This document shows positions 19,687-30,014 of a stretch of DNA of 64,000 nt, piece after piece. The stretch is from contig JAPMXV010000053.1 of NCBI GenBank assembly GCA_026936335.1, positions 124,001-188,000 on the forward strand, given 5' to 3'. This stretch comes from Mantamonas sphyraenae (lineage: Eukaryota; CRuMs; Mantamonadidae). The notes beneath the pieces are model-generated. The model did no database searches. It saw only the letters and a program-made list of their open reading frames with translations, and was not told the origin of the DNA. Position numbers and translations under genes: made by a program. Position 1 is the stretch's first letter, and every line of letters starts with the position of its first letter.

Positions 19687-22646
19687 ATGTCGCTTGCGTC
19701 ACGTCGAGGCAGGGTGCTTCCTGAAATCCATGCACCACGGCTGTTGCAACAACAGCAGGAGCAGCGTGCACAGGAGGCGGAAGCTGTGGAGCTGCAACAA
19801 CAACAACAGCAACAACAGCAGCAGCAGCAGCAATACCAGCAGGAGCAACGTCAACACGGGTCTGCTCACCGTCGTCGCGAGCAGCAACAAGGCGAGGATG
19901 AGGACGAAGGCGGGGCAAACAACAACGGCACACGGTTCACTCGTAGCAACAGCCTTGCACAGCGCATCGAATCGGCGCCGTTCATTCGGCAAAACACAGC
20001 AAGTGGGCGCACGTTTAAGCGCATTGTGGACGGGCAGCCGATGCCCGAACAGGAAAGCAAACATCTGACCCCCACTGCGGCGGCGTTTGCCATCGTCAGC
20101 TCGCAACTGACGCGGGGGATTGGGGGCAAGGGGTTTGAGGCAGTCACGAGTGCCACAAGGTAGGTGTGGCGAGGCGCATGCGACGTCAGTGCGGCGCGGT
20201 GCGGCAGAAAGTGTGCGGGTGGTCGGGAAGCTGACACACACACACGGGGGCTTTTTCTGGTGGGCCCTTGCAACGTCTACAGCCTCCTGGCGATCATCCG
20301 CTTGACAGAGAACAAGGCGGGACGCATCGGAGAGTATATCTTTGGGTTTTCGCTGATGGGCATTCTGCTGATGCTTGTGCAGAATGAGCTGCTGTACTCC
20401 CATTTCCGCGGGCCGGACCCAACGTCCGTCTGTGAAGCCTGTGAGATCACAAAGGGATTCGTTTCACTGTCGACTCTCATCGCACGTACGTTGTATGGGG
20501 GCGCATTGGTGGAGTGGGGCGGGTCCGTGGGACTGCAGTGTGGCCCAGTGGCGCGCACGGGCCGCAAAGAAGGCCTTGCCGCAACGGTCGGGGAACGCAG
20601 ATTTTAGTTTTGACTAACACCCACCCACACCACACGCGTACACACACAGTGTCCCTGTTGCCAAAGCTGTACACGTACTTTTGCAAGCTGCTGCAACTGG
20701 AGAACATGTTGCCTGCGGAAGCCAAGTGGTACAACACGTGGTTGCTGAAGCAGTTCCTGGTGGAGTTCTTCATCATTCTGCTGCATTTCCCACCGATGGT
20801 CAACGTGGCACCCACGATCTACGTGTTCTTCAACAAGCCCGTGACCAACTTTGGCACAGAGGTGTTCTCGCTGCTGCTGTTTCTGCGCATCTACCAGTTG
20901 CCCCGCGTGATTCTGTTCCGCTCGCGCTACTTTCGCGAGTCCAAGTTTCTGGGAGCCATGACGGACATCAGCGTGAGCACGGGCTTCACTCTGCGTGTGC
21001 ACGCCTACGAGTTTCCCATGCTGTCCCTGGCCTTCTTTGCCAGCGTGGTGTTTCTGTTCTGCTCCTACTCCATCTACGTGTGCGAACGCTACGTGGCCCA
21101 GGACTTTTTCTACACCGACTCGGCCTGGTTTACGGTGGTGACAATGACGACGGTGGGCTACGGTGTGATCACACCGGCAACACACATGGGCCGCTTCTTT
21201 GCGGTGTTGGCTGCGATTTCAGGCACGATTGCCACCTCGCTGATGATTGTGTCTGTGAACAACCGCATGAGTCTGACGCAAAAGGAAATCAAGGTGGTGT
21301 CGCTGGTGAGCAAGAACCGCTTTCGGCAAAAGATCCGCTCGATGGCGGCGACGTTCATCCAACGCGCCTGGCGCTACTCGGTGGCAAAGAACGACGGAAG
21401 CAGCATGCGTTCGGTGTGGTACCACAAGCGCCTGGTGTTCTCTGCGCTCAAGGCGTGGCGGCGGCTGAACCGCAGGTCCATTCAATCGTCGGCTATTTTC
21501 CAGGAGAGTGTGTCGAGTTCGCGCATCGAAGACATTTTTCACAGGGTTCGCATGATGGAAGAGCAACTGGAAGTGATGCTGGAGTCGGATGCAGCCACGG
21601 CGACGGCTGTGCAGGAGCTGGACGACGCGTCGCTGAACGCAATGGATCCTTCTCCGCGGCAATGGCCTGAACGCAGCAACAGGGGTGCGGGAATGGGCGG
21701 AGTTGGAGGGTTGGACGACGGATCCGGACTGACGGGCTCACTGACAGCACCAGTGGCATCGGGGGCAGGAGGACGCAGCAGATCGAGCAGCACGAGCACA
21801 ACGACAAATAGCCTGAACAGCAACGTGGGCCCGCTGGTGGGCAGCATGGTGGAGCACGGGGCAGCCGTGGAGGCTGAGGGAAGGCTGGTGATGGTGCCCC
21901 GTCCGGGCACAGGCGTGGAGAACGGAACTGAGGGGCGACAAGCGGGGACAGGTGGTGGAGGAGCGGGTGAAAAGGGAGGCAAACCGGGAGGCAAAGGAGA
22001 TGCGGTGATGGGACACACTCTGCTGGATGTGAGTGTCAAGGTGGATTCCATTGCGTCTGCACTGGAGGAGCTGAACAGCAAGGTGGTGTCACGCCTGCCC
22101 AAGGCGAACAAGGGAGGCGGGAACAACCTGAGCTTTGAAGACAGCATGAAGAATCGGATGAACGAGCTGCAGGAGAAACTGGTGACAGTGTACAATGTGT
22201 TGGAACAGACGCAGCAGCAGCAACGAGAGCTGCAACAATGGCAGGCCACGTGGCAGCGCCAGTTCCAAAGCCAGCTGGAGACCATTGGCACACTCTCGGT
22301 CGCTCTCAGCAGGGCAGCAGGGGTAGAGACGGATGTTGGGGGAGGAGGCGGTGGAGGAGGCGGAGGCGGAGGTGGAGGCGCAGATGAGAGCGACGTTGGC
22401 GATGCGAGCGAGATTGGAAGCATGTCCAACAGCCACAGCAACCACAGTGAAGGTGGAGGAGGAGACGGAGCGGAGAGGTTGATGCAGGCGTTGGACTCGC
22501 CTGGGGCAGATGTGCGGCGCGGGTCGTCGGGGTCGCTGCAGCCGCTGCGCGGTGCACAGGGTGACAGGGAGCGAGGGACGTCGACGGCGGCATCGTCGAT
22601 GCCGTTGCCGTCGCTGGGACGCGATGCGAGCAACAGCAGCGGGTGA
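19687..22646 (+). CDS. SK-like (small-conductance Ca2+-activated type) potassium channel
   Basis: Exons 19687-20159, 20283-20485 and 20650-22646 give about 890 residues. A Gln-rich N-terminus contains a polyQ run. Six hydrophobic segments start in exon 2 (IFGFSLMGILLML). The selectivity filter is TVGYG (21148-21162) in FTVVTMTTVGYGVITPA. Upstream, SLLLFLRIYQLPRVILFRSR resembles S4 of SK channels, and ICER-like YVCERYVAQDF precedes the pore as in KCa2. After S6 a basic helix with an IQ-like motif (AATFIQRAWRYSVAK) sits where SK channels bind calmodulin. The C-terminal third is low-complexity Gly/Ser/Asp with a short coiled coil. Calcium gating through calmodulin is inferred. Both introns have strong donors (gtaggt, gtacgt) and fit in phase. 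Confidence 0.8.
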
Positions 22647-22652
22647 ACGGGA

Positions 22653-23376
22653 TCAAGTGTACAGAGTCTTCCAGCGTTCTCGTTTGGCTGCCTGCTTGTC
22701 TTTGCGGTATGCCTTGACTTGGAGTTTGTCGCGTGCGTCCAGAGCCTTTTCAATGGCCTTTTTGGTGCGATTCTTCTTCTTGCGGCGTGTGTTGATTGCC
22801 TTTTTGCCCTGGGGTTGGGTGTCGTCCGCGGTGGAGTCCCCGCTGCCACTGCTGCCACTGCTGCTGCTGCTGCTGCTGCTGCTGGCAAACTTGGGCTGCA
22901 TGGCCTGGGCGTTGCGCATGGCCACCTCGACTGTGTTTTCGCCGTTGTTGGCAGCCTGAGCGGCGGCAGCCAGGCGCTTGCGGCGCATGTCCTCAAGCAC
23001 AGCGGCCCCTTCAGGGACGCAAGTGGGATGGGTGTAAGTGGGGAGGGAGGATGAAGGGAATATGGTACGAGGAAGGCTGTTGCGTGGAGCTCCACTGTGA
23101 AACCTACAGTCGTCTTGCTCTTGCTCATCCACCTGGGTTTCGATTTCCTCGCCATCGATGGTCTCTGCTTGCATTTGGTTTTCCTCAGCCAGCAGCCGTG
23201 CGAGGTTGGGATCGCCCATTTCCGCACGCAGTTTCTCCTTTTGTGCATTGATGCGCTTCATCTTCTTGCCTGTGCGGCGAGGGTGCATCGTGTGTCAGAT
23301 GGGGAGGTCCGGGAATGCGGGGTGCGCGGCACGCAAGGCCTCTCGGGGTCATTCGGCACGTACGTGACTTGCCCAT
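22653..23376 (-). CDS. Small basic, probably nuclear protein
   Basis: Not recognised. Exons are 23364-23376 (13 nt), 23108-23269 and 22653-23008, giving 176 residues. Donors gtacgt and gtaggt fit phase. The start reads MGKSRKKMKRINAQKEKLR, a Lys/Arg-rich helix, followed by an acidic segment rich in Glu/Gln. A polyserine run (about 10) precedes a strongly basic C-terminal helix (TRRKKKNRTKKAIEKALDAR). The composition resembles small ribosome-biogenesis or nucleolar factors, but no family was identified. The gene stops 6 bp from the convergent K+ channel stop codon. It is divergent to the tudor-like gene at 23525. Confidence 0.6.
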
Positions 23377-23524
23377 GTTCAAAAGTGGGTATGTGGGTTG
23401 TGGGTGGATGCTTGGCTGGTTGGGTGGTTGGGAACGACGATTGGTTGGATGGTGGGGGGGGGGAAGCGCGACGGCGCCGTCAACTTTGGTCGACTGCAGC
23501 CCGCAAGAGCCTTGGACACAGAGC

Positions 23525-25270
23525 ATGCCTGGGAAGCGGAAACGACAGTTCTCGGAATCGAGGGAGAAGCGTGAAGCGTCGAAGCACGAGGAGGTGGTTG
23601 CCTATGTGCCGGAGGAGCCTGACCAGCCGTGGGGCGAGTGGGTGTGGCAGGTGCTGTGTGTTATGAAGGAGAACCGGAACGGGACATTTACGCTGGAGGA
23701 GAACGATTTCAAGAAGCCGCCTGCGCATCCGGTGCCGCCCAAGCCGACGACGGCAAAGCGATACACGAATGTGGCACCGCGGCATGTCATGCGCGGGTAC
23801 CCGTTCCGACCTGCCAACTACAAAGCAGGGGACAGGGTGTACTCGGTGTACCCGAACTGGTACCAACGCACAGACAACCAGCAGTGGACGTTCTTCTACA
23901 CAGACGTGCTGTACGCGGCGACAGTGCAGGAGGACTCGACGGTGGTGAGTTTTGGTCGGCCTTTCCCGCCAAAAAGCGGAGGAAGCCGCGCGGACGAGCA
24001 ATCCGCACGTGCGAGGGCAATGGATGCGTGCGGACAGAGGCTAAAGTGCATGATACGTGTGTGCGTGTACAGGGGTGGTCTCATAGAGGACGGGGAGGAA
24101 GCAGAAATGGCATGGACGGGCCGCAAAAGGAGTTGGCGACGTTCTCAGGAGGCAATTTCCGACTGACACGTGAGCGGGGCCACCGTGTACACACAGCCGC
24201 CGTATGGGCAGGAACAGTTTGTGAAGATTGTATTTGACGAGGAAGATCAGGTGCGAGACATGAGTGCGGCGTGCATGTTCAAGGTAGGCAAGCAGGGCGA
24301 GGGTTCCCCAGGCAAAAGGCGGAAAGCGGAGCGAACAGAGAGTGGAGCGCTGACAGGTGTCACGTGTGCCATGCAGCGACCACATGGGTTTGTAGAGCAT
24401 GTGCCCAGGGAAGCACCCGGGATGGGGTATCCGATGCAGGCGATGCAGACGCAGCAGAGCAGCAACGACATGTTTGGCAACCAGGGTGGTGCAGGGATGT
24501 GGAACGGACAGCAGAACATGGGCATGCAGGGGATGATGCAGGGGATGCAAGGGCTGCAAGGGATGCAAGGGATGCAAGGGATGCAAGGGATGCCCATGAT
24601 GGGTCAGCAACAGGGAGGAAACACGGGGGGCTTCCCGAATCTTGCGGGCCTGCAGATGCTTCACAATCTTGGGGGCAAGTTTGCACAAGGTGGAGGCCAG
24701 GGGCAGATGGCGTTCCCCAACGCCATGATGATGGGCATGGGTGGAGGCATGCAGATGCAACAGCAACAGCAACAGCAGCAGAACGAGGATGAGGACGATG
24801 ACGAGGAGGATGACGAGGAGGAAGAGGAAGACGAGGACGAGGATGACGATGAGGACGAGGATGAGGACGATGAGGATGAGGACGATGAGGATGAGGATGA
24901 TGATGGCGATGACGATGATGATGAGGAAGAGGAAGACGATGCCAGCAGCAGCCAGCCAGACGTGAAGCGGCAGCGTGTGGGAGCGGCGCCTGTGCCGGCG
25001 CCTGCAGCAGCGCCTGCAGCAGCACCTGTGATGAGAGCGCAGGCGTTGCCAGGGATGCCCAGCATTGGTTCAGCAAGCAGCAGCAGCAGCAGCGGCGGTG
25101 GTGTTGGTGGTGGTGTTGGTGGTGGAGTCTCGGCGCAAAGTGCGCAGGTGGACGCCGTGTCGGCAGCGGCAGCGGCGGCAGCAAACCGTGCTGCCGCTGA
25201 CAGCGATAGTAGCAGCGACAGCAGCAGCAGCGACAGTGATTCAGACAGTGACTCCTCATCGTCGGACTAG
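23525..25270 (+). CDS. Tudor-like (SGF29-type) domain protein, paralogue 1
   Basis: Exons 23525-23944, 24197-24283 and 24377-25270 encode about 466 residues. The N-terminal 170 residues contain a conserved module: GEWVWQVLCVM, LEENDFKKPPAHP, GDRVYSVYPNWYQRTDN, FFYTDVLYAATV, then a strand ending FDEEDQVRDM. The order (GDxVY, aromatic YP, FYxAxV, FxD/E) is like the tandem-tudor fold of SGF29, which reads H3K4me3; that is my inference from pattern. A close relative occurs in this window at 36151-36743. The rest is low complexity: MQGMQG repeats, a polyQ run, a 50-residue Asp/Glu tract, Pro/Ala, and a Ser/Asp tail ending SDSDSDSSSSD. A nuclear, chromatin-linked role is plausible. Confidence 0.55.
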
Positions 25271-25359
25271 AGGCAGCAAAGTGCGCTGCGCTCGGTCCGC
25301 CAACGAATTAAAACTCGCTCGTCGCATCCACACACTCTTACACATACCAACACAACACA

Positions 25360-26131
25360 ATGAGCGAGAACAACGAGGCCAAAGACTGTCTAAACCCGAG
25401 CTGCAACTTCTTTGGGTAGGTTTTTGCGACGAAATTAAGGTTCCCGAGCACGCTGGTGGGCGAGTTTGCGCAAGGGCAAACGGCGGGCCCATGGGATCCG
25501 TGGAGCGGTGGCGTGTGCATAACTGGCGTAGGGTTGTGATGTGTATGCATGTGTGGCCTGTGCTTTGTGTGTGGGCGCCTGGCACATGCGGGAGGCTGCG
25601 GCTGCACGCGTGCAGTTTGCTGTCGAGTGCAGGAGTTTCCGGCTACGGCTGAAGTGTGGTCGGAACACACTCGGATGCGCGTAACCACACCAAGATGGCC
25701 CCATGGATGTGATTGAGATGGGAAATGTGACCCATGAGGGCGTGTGCGAGGGCGTGTGAATGGACAGCGGACGCGCAGTGGGGCAGGTGGAATTCTGCTG
25801 GAGCGGCCATCCAATCCATCCAACGGCGAGCTGACGCCGACGGCGGCGGACTGACACACACACACGGGACGGTGGCGCTGGGAACAGGAATGAGCAATTC
25901 AAGGGATACTGCTCTGCATGCTATGCGGAGCTGGGGATTGCTGATGCAATGGACGCAGAGTCCAACTCCCTGGAGCAGGAGGGAAGCAACAGCAGCGAGA
26001 AGCCAAGTGAGTTCTCAGTGAAACGCACCTAACGGGCAAGCAGAGAACACGTCATGTGTGTCGTGTGTTGCGCCATGGGTGCAGCCTATGTTGTGGATAT
26101 GCGTCTGTGTTGTGTGCATGTTTGTGTCGGA

Positions 26132-26162
<31 letters not shown>

Positions 26163-26462
26163 CGGTCGCCGCAGAGGGAGGGAGGAGAAGCGCCCATTGG
26201 CTGACGCGCGTTTCCTTTCCTGCTGAGCACAGAGAAAAAGAAGCGAAAGAAGCAGAAGGACCACACAAAGTGCTTTGCCTGCAAGAGGAAGGTGGGCTTC
26301 ACAGGCATCAAGTGCCGCTGCGATTACACCTTCTGTGCCAAGCACAGGTACCCGGAGCAGCACGACTGCGACTTTGACTACAAAACGTTTGGCCGCAAGC
26401 AGCTCGAGGAGGAGAACCAGGTGGTCAAGGCCAAGAAGCTGGTGCGCATTGAGAGTCTGTAG
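25360..26462 (+). CDS. A20/AN1 zinc finger protein (ZFAND5/6, SAP-like)
   Basis: Exons 25360-25415, 25888-26006 and 26233-26462 encode 134 residues. The A20 finger is split by intron 1: CLNPSCNFFG joins NEQFKGYCSACYAELG, giving C-x4-C-x(n)-C-x2-C. A short Ser/Glu linker and a Lys-rich stretch follow. The AN1 finger reads CFACKRKVGFTGIKCRC, then YTFCAKHRYPEQHDCDFDY, with all expected Cys and His. This two-finger layout is that of ubiquitin-binding stress proteins (plant SAPs, animal ZFAND5/6), which act in stress responses and proteasomal degradation. Intron 1 (472 nt) is the longest seen in the window and may hold regulatory sequence. Phases fit exactly. Confidence 0.9.
26136..26161. repeat. 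(GT)n microsatellite in intron 2 of the A20/AN1 gene
   Basis: About 12 GT units lie about 70 bp upstream of the 3' splice site at 26232. Confidence 0.9.
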
Positions 26463-26784
26463 GCGTGGTGGAAGGAAGGACCCTCATCACTCATCACATC
26501 TGGGTTGCAGAAGGAGGACACAAGCAGAATCGGGCCACACCGGACACACACGGATACACATACACGCACATACACACACACACACACACACACGGATGGA
26601 CACACATGAGACCGAAGGAATGGGTTGAGGCGGTGGCAGCGAACGGGGTGTTGTTGACGCGGGTGAAATAGACATGGAAAGATTGCTCCACTTGCACTGC
26701 ACGCGTGATCGAGGCCAACAAAACCACATCGCACGGCTGTAGGAACCACACGCGCATTGACTGCACTCTCACGTGGTCCATCCC
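26463..26784. other. Intergenic, CA-rich
   Basis: No convincing gene is seen. The interval holds a (CA)n run at about 26572-26592 and separates the A20/AN1 gene from the small Cys/His protein gene. Confidence 0.5.
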
Positions 26785-27000
26785 ATGAGCAAACGCAAAT
26801 CGGTAGCGCTGAGTTCGAAAACGCGCCGCGACTCGGTCAACGACCGCTTGCGACGCGGATCGAATGCATCGCTGCGCACATTGAGTGTGCAACTCGGCTC
26901 CCTGTGTCACCACGAGGAATGTGATTGCACGGGGTTCGCACCGCATGCCTTGTTCCACCGCAATTGCAATGTTTGCGAACACGCCGTCGAGGCGCACTGA
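26785..27000 (+). CDS. Short Cys/His motif protein
   Basis: A 71-residue ORF starting MSKRKSVALSSKTRRDS and ending in a compact metal-site pattern: CDCTGFAPHALFH, then RNCNVCEHAVEAH at the C-terminus, which is C-x-C-x2-F-x(10)-C-x2-C-x-H-x4-H. I recall this spacing as a recurring short motif in cytoskeletal and signalling proteins of protists and animals, though I cannot name the family. The N-terminal half is basic with Ser/Arg clusters that could be phosphorylated (RRDS, RRGS). The motif makes this more likely real than chance despite its length. An ATG four codons earlier (26773) is also in frame. Confidence 0.45.
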   Translation: MSKRKSVALSSKTRRDSVNDRLRRGSNASLRTLSVQLGSLCHHEECDCTGFAPHALFHRNCNVCEHAVEAH

Positions 27001-27242
27001 TCACAAAGAACCCACAGAGGAGTGATATCATGCCTCGGTGAACATTCTATGTGTTTCTGGGCGTTGTTCTCGGTGGTGGAGCCACGTTTACGCTCAATTG
27101 CAAGCGGCTGCTCAGAGAGAAAAAGGAAAAGGAAGTGTTGTTTTCGCTTTCGCGCGCATGGCCGCCCTACAGCAACAACAGCCACCCACAACAAACACCA
27201 ACCACACTCCAACCATCGGATTTGTTCTGTGGATGCGAAAAC

Positions 27243-28822
27243 TCAGGCGTTGCTGGGACTGGCACTGAGTGGCTTCAGACTGCGTCGATCCAACGAGCCT
27301 GCGCTTTGCAAGGCAAGCTCGTCGGCAGTTGCCAATTTGCTGGACAGCAGCTGCACCAGGGTGTCATTGCCAGCCTCGTGTGCGACATCCAGGGCTGTGT
27401 CACCCTGATGGTTGGCCACACTCTTGTCTGCTCCGTGGGCCAACAACACATGCACCATCTTGTCGTGGTTTGCAAACACGGCCAGAATCAACGCCGTGTT
27501 GCCTTCAATGTCCTGTGCGTCCCTGTGGCTGCCCTGTTCCAACAGCAACATGGCAACGTTGCTGTGTCCGTTGCGTGCTGCGTGCATCAGTGCAGTCTGT
27601 GCATCGTCGTCCACTGCATCCACATCTGCCTCCCGTGCAATCAACTTGGCTGCCACGTCTGCATGTCCACCCTCAGCCGCAAGCATCAATGGTGTGACCC
27701 CGCCTGCTCCGGGCCGGTTGACTTCCACGCTCTTCTTCAGCACCTCTTCCACCTTGGCCTGGTCACCCGCGGCACATGCTGCGCACAGGTCAGCTGTACA
27801 GAGAGAAGGAAACCGAGAGAGGGAGAGAGAGAGAGAGAGAGAGAGAGGAGAGGGTGTGAGCATGTGCCTTTTTCCCACAGTGTGCATGTGCATGTGCATG
27901 TGCACGTGTGTGTGTGTGTGTGTTGCATCCCCTCCTCGCCTTGCAAATCCCTCCCTTCCCACGCCTATGGACCAATACCACTCAACACCATTCACTCACC
28001 ATAGTTGACATCCGGGGCAAGGATGTTGATGATGGCGTCGTACTCGTTGTCGACGGCAATGGAGTAGGCCGAGGCGCCGTTCTTGTCCTGGTGCAACACC
28101 TCAACGTTCAAATCGAGCAGAATCTGTACCACCTCTGTGCTGCCACTGTAGGCAGCATACATGAGTGGCGTCTGATTGTCGCTGCAGCGGTGGTCTGGTT
28201 CCGCCTGTTGGCTGAGCAGATAGTTGACAATGTCCTTGTTGCCCACGTAGCAGGCGACCATCAACGCCGTCTTGCCCGCATGGTCCTCGTGACCCACACG
28301 CGCCCCAGCCTCCACCACACGTCGCACCACACGCTCGTTGTTGCCAAACACTGCGTACCGCAGACATGTGCGTCCTTCCTTGTCCTCTGTGTGCACCTGA
28401 CGCTCTCCATTGAATGCCAGCAGCACCTCCACCGTCGTTTCGTCGCCGTTGTTGCACGCCACCATCAACGCTGTGGGACCCCCCTTGGCTGCTGCCTTTT
28501 CGTCCAGTGCTTCCACCTCCTGGATGAAGGCGGCCACCTTTGGCGACGACATGTCTCCCTCCTGGAACGCTGCCAGTGTCTCTGCGTCCACTGTCGTCGG
28601 CGTCGGCCAACGTCACCGGTTGAGAGTCTTGTGAGTCAGTTTTCCTTTCGGCCCCCCCTGTGCCGTGTCTCCCTCCTCTGCATCCCATTGTCTCTCAGTC
28701 CCACACTTACCTTGCACGCCTCCTTCGATGTGCTCCTGGCGCAGGTCGTCCGGCTGTCCCGCCGTCTTGGAGCCGTTCGATCGCCCAGCGGCGTTTTGAG
28801 GCTTGGACGTCCCGCAGCCCAT
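27243..28822 (-). CDS. N-myristoylated ankyrin repeat protein
   Basis: Exons 28711-28822, 28000-28590 and 27243-27793 encode about 417 residues. The start MGCGTSKP is a strong N-myristoylation signal with an adjacent Cys that could be palmitoylated, so membrane attachment is likely. About nine ankyrin repeats follow, for example GPTALMVACNNGDETTVEVL, GKTALMVACYVGNKDIVNYL, NQTPLMYAAYSGSTEVVQIL, GVTPLMLAAEGGHADVAAKL and GNTALILAVFANHDKMVHVL. The C-terminus is short and polar. Splice phases fit: exon 1 to 2 uses acceptor cgacag at 28591, exon 2 to 3 uses gtgagt and tgtacag. Ankyrin arrays mediate protein binding; the partner is unknown. It is divergent to the EF-hand gene with 189 bp between ATGs. 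Confidence 0.8.
27818..27846. repeat. (GA)n tract in intron 2 of the ankyrin gene
   Basis: About 12 GA units (CT on the coding strand) lie about 25 bp upstream of the 3' splice site at 27794. A GT-rich tract sits further into the same intron. Confidence 0.85.
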
Positions 28823-29011
28823 CTCTCGGTTTTTGGTTGACGGGGCATTCGCATGCCCAGACTCATCCAGTCTCACACTCTCTCCTTCACACACACACAC
28901 ACACACTCTCTCTCTCTCTTCCCCTCTCTGTGTGCATGCATGTGTATGTGCGTGCCCACACGCACCTTCGCTTGTCCACCCACCAAAAACTTCGATCATT
29001 AACACTCCACG

Positions 29012-29953
29012 ATGAGCCAGGCAGACATCAACATCACCATCACCTACGGCGATGAGAGCGGCGATATGTGTTTGACCCCCGAAGACGATGGCACTGTGCT
29101 GTTTGACCTGTCTGACGTGTTGGAGGCCCTGGATGCAAACACGGCACCGTGGGGCAAGTTTGTCGACTTTCAGGTGCGTTGTGGCCGCCCGTACATCACA
29201 CCCCATCTCAATCAGCACATATGTTCCACCTCTACACGCATGGTATGCTTTGCCCCGGTGCTGACACGCAAGGGACACGGCAACCCACCACGGCGGCCCC
29301 TCCCCCCGCGGCAAAACACGCACACAGGGATTGGACGACGGTGAAACCCAGGTTGCTCCCACAGAAAAGATCATGGAGGGCATGTGGTCGTTCAAGGCCG
29401 ATGCCATCCAGGACGGCAAGGAGTACACTCTGAAGTTTGACACGAGCGACGGTGTGCAGGTGAGTGGGGCGTGGGGCGTGCGAAAACGGCGTGTGAGGGG
29501 ACGCAGCCGTTGTGGCGCACGCAAAAGTTGCCGAGAATGGCAGGTGGAGGTCGATTTTGACGCTGACAGAGAGAGGGACGACACATCGCCCGGACGCAAT
29601 GGACACAGGCACTGGTGGACAAGCTGGACAGCAAGCAAAAGGCGCGTGTGCAGGAGCTGTTTGAGGAGATGGACACGGACAAGAGCGGGGAGATTGACGC
29701 CACGGAACTGCGGGCGTTCCTGGCCACCAAACAAGCCGACCAGATTGCCAAGCTGGAGGCAGTGGGTGTCAAAGGCGACAAACTGCACCAACACAAGGAG
29801 CGACTGGACATCCGAATGCAGCACACCATGGAAAGCATCTTTGGCAACGCAGACGCAGACCACAACGGCCTCATCGACCACACCGAGTTTCTCAACTTCC
29901 AGGCATGGAGCTACGACCGCTTTGGACACTTCATGGGCGATGAGGAGGCATAA
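29012..29953 (+). CDS. EF-hand calcium-binding protein
   Basis: Exons 29012-29173, 29328-29459 and 29609-29953 encode 212 residues. The C-terminal exon carries two canonical EF-hand loops, DTDKSGEIDATE and DADHNGLIDHTE, with acidic residues at positions 1, 3, 5 and 12, so both should bind calcium. They are separated by about 50 residues of charged helix, more than in calmodulin pairs. The first two exons encode a predicted beta-rich acidic region (ITITYGDESGDMCLTPED, WSFKADAIQDGKEYTLKFDT) that I do not recognise. All introns are phase 0 (donors gtgcgt, gtgagt). It ends 61 bp before the epsin start codon. Confidence 0.8.
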
Positions 29954-30014
29954 AGACAAATTGGAATGCGGGAGAAGCACCAACCACACCAACACTTTCT
30001 TCAAAAGCTCAATC

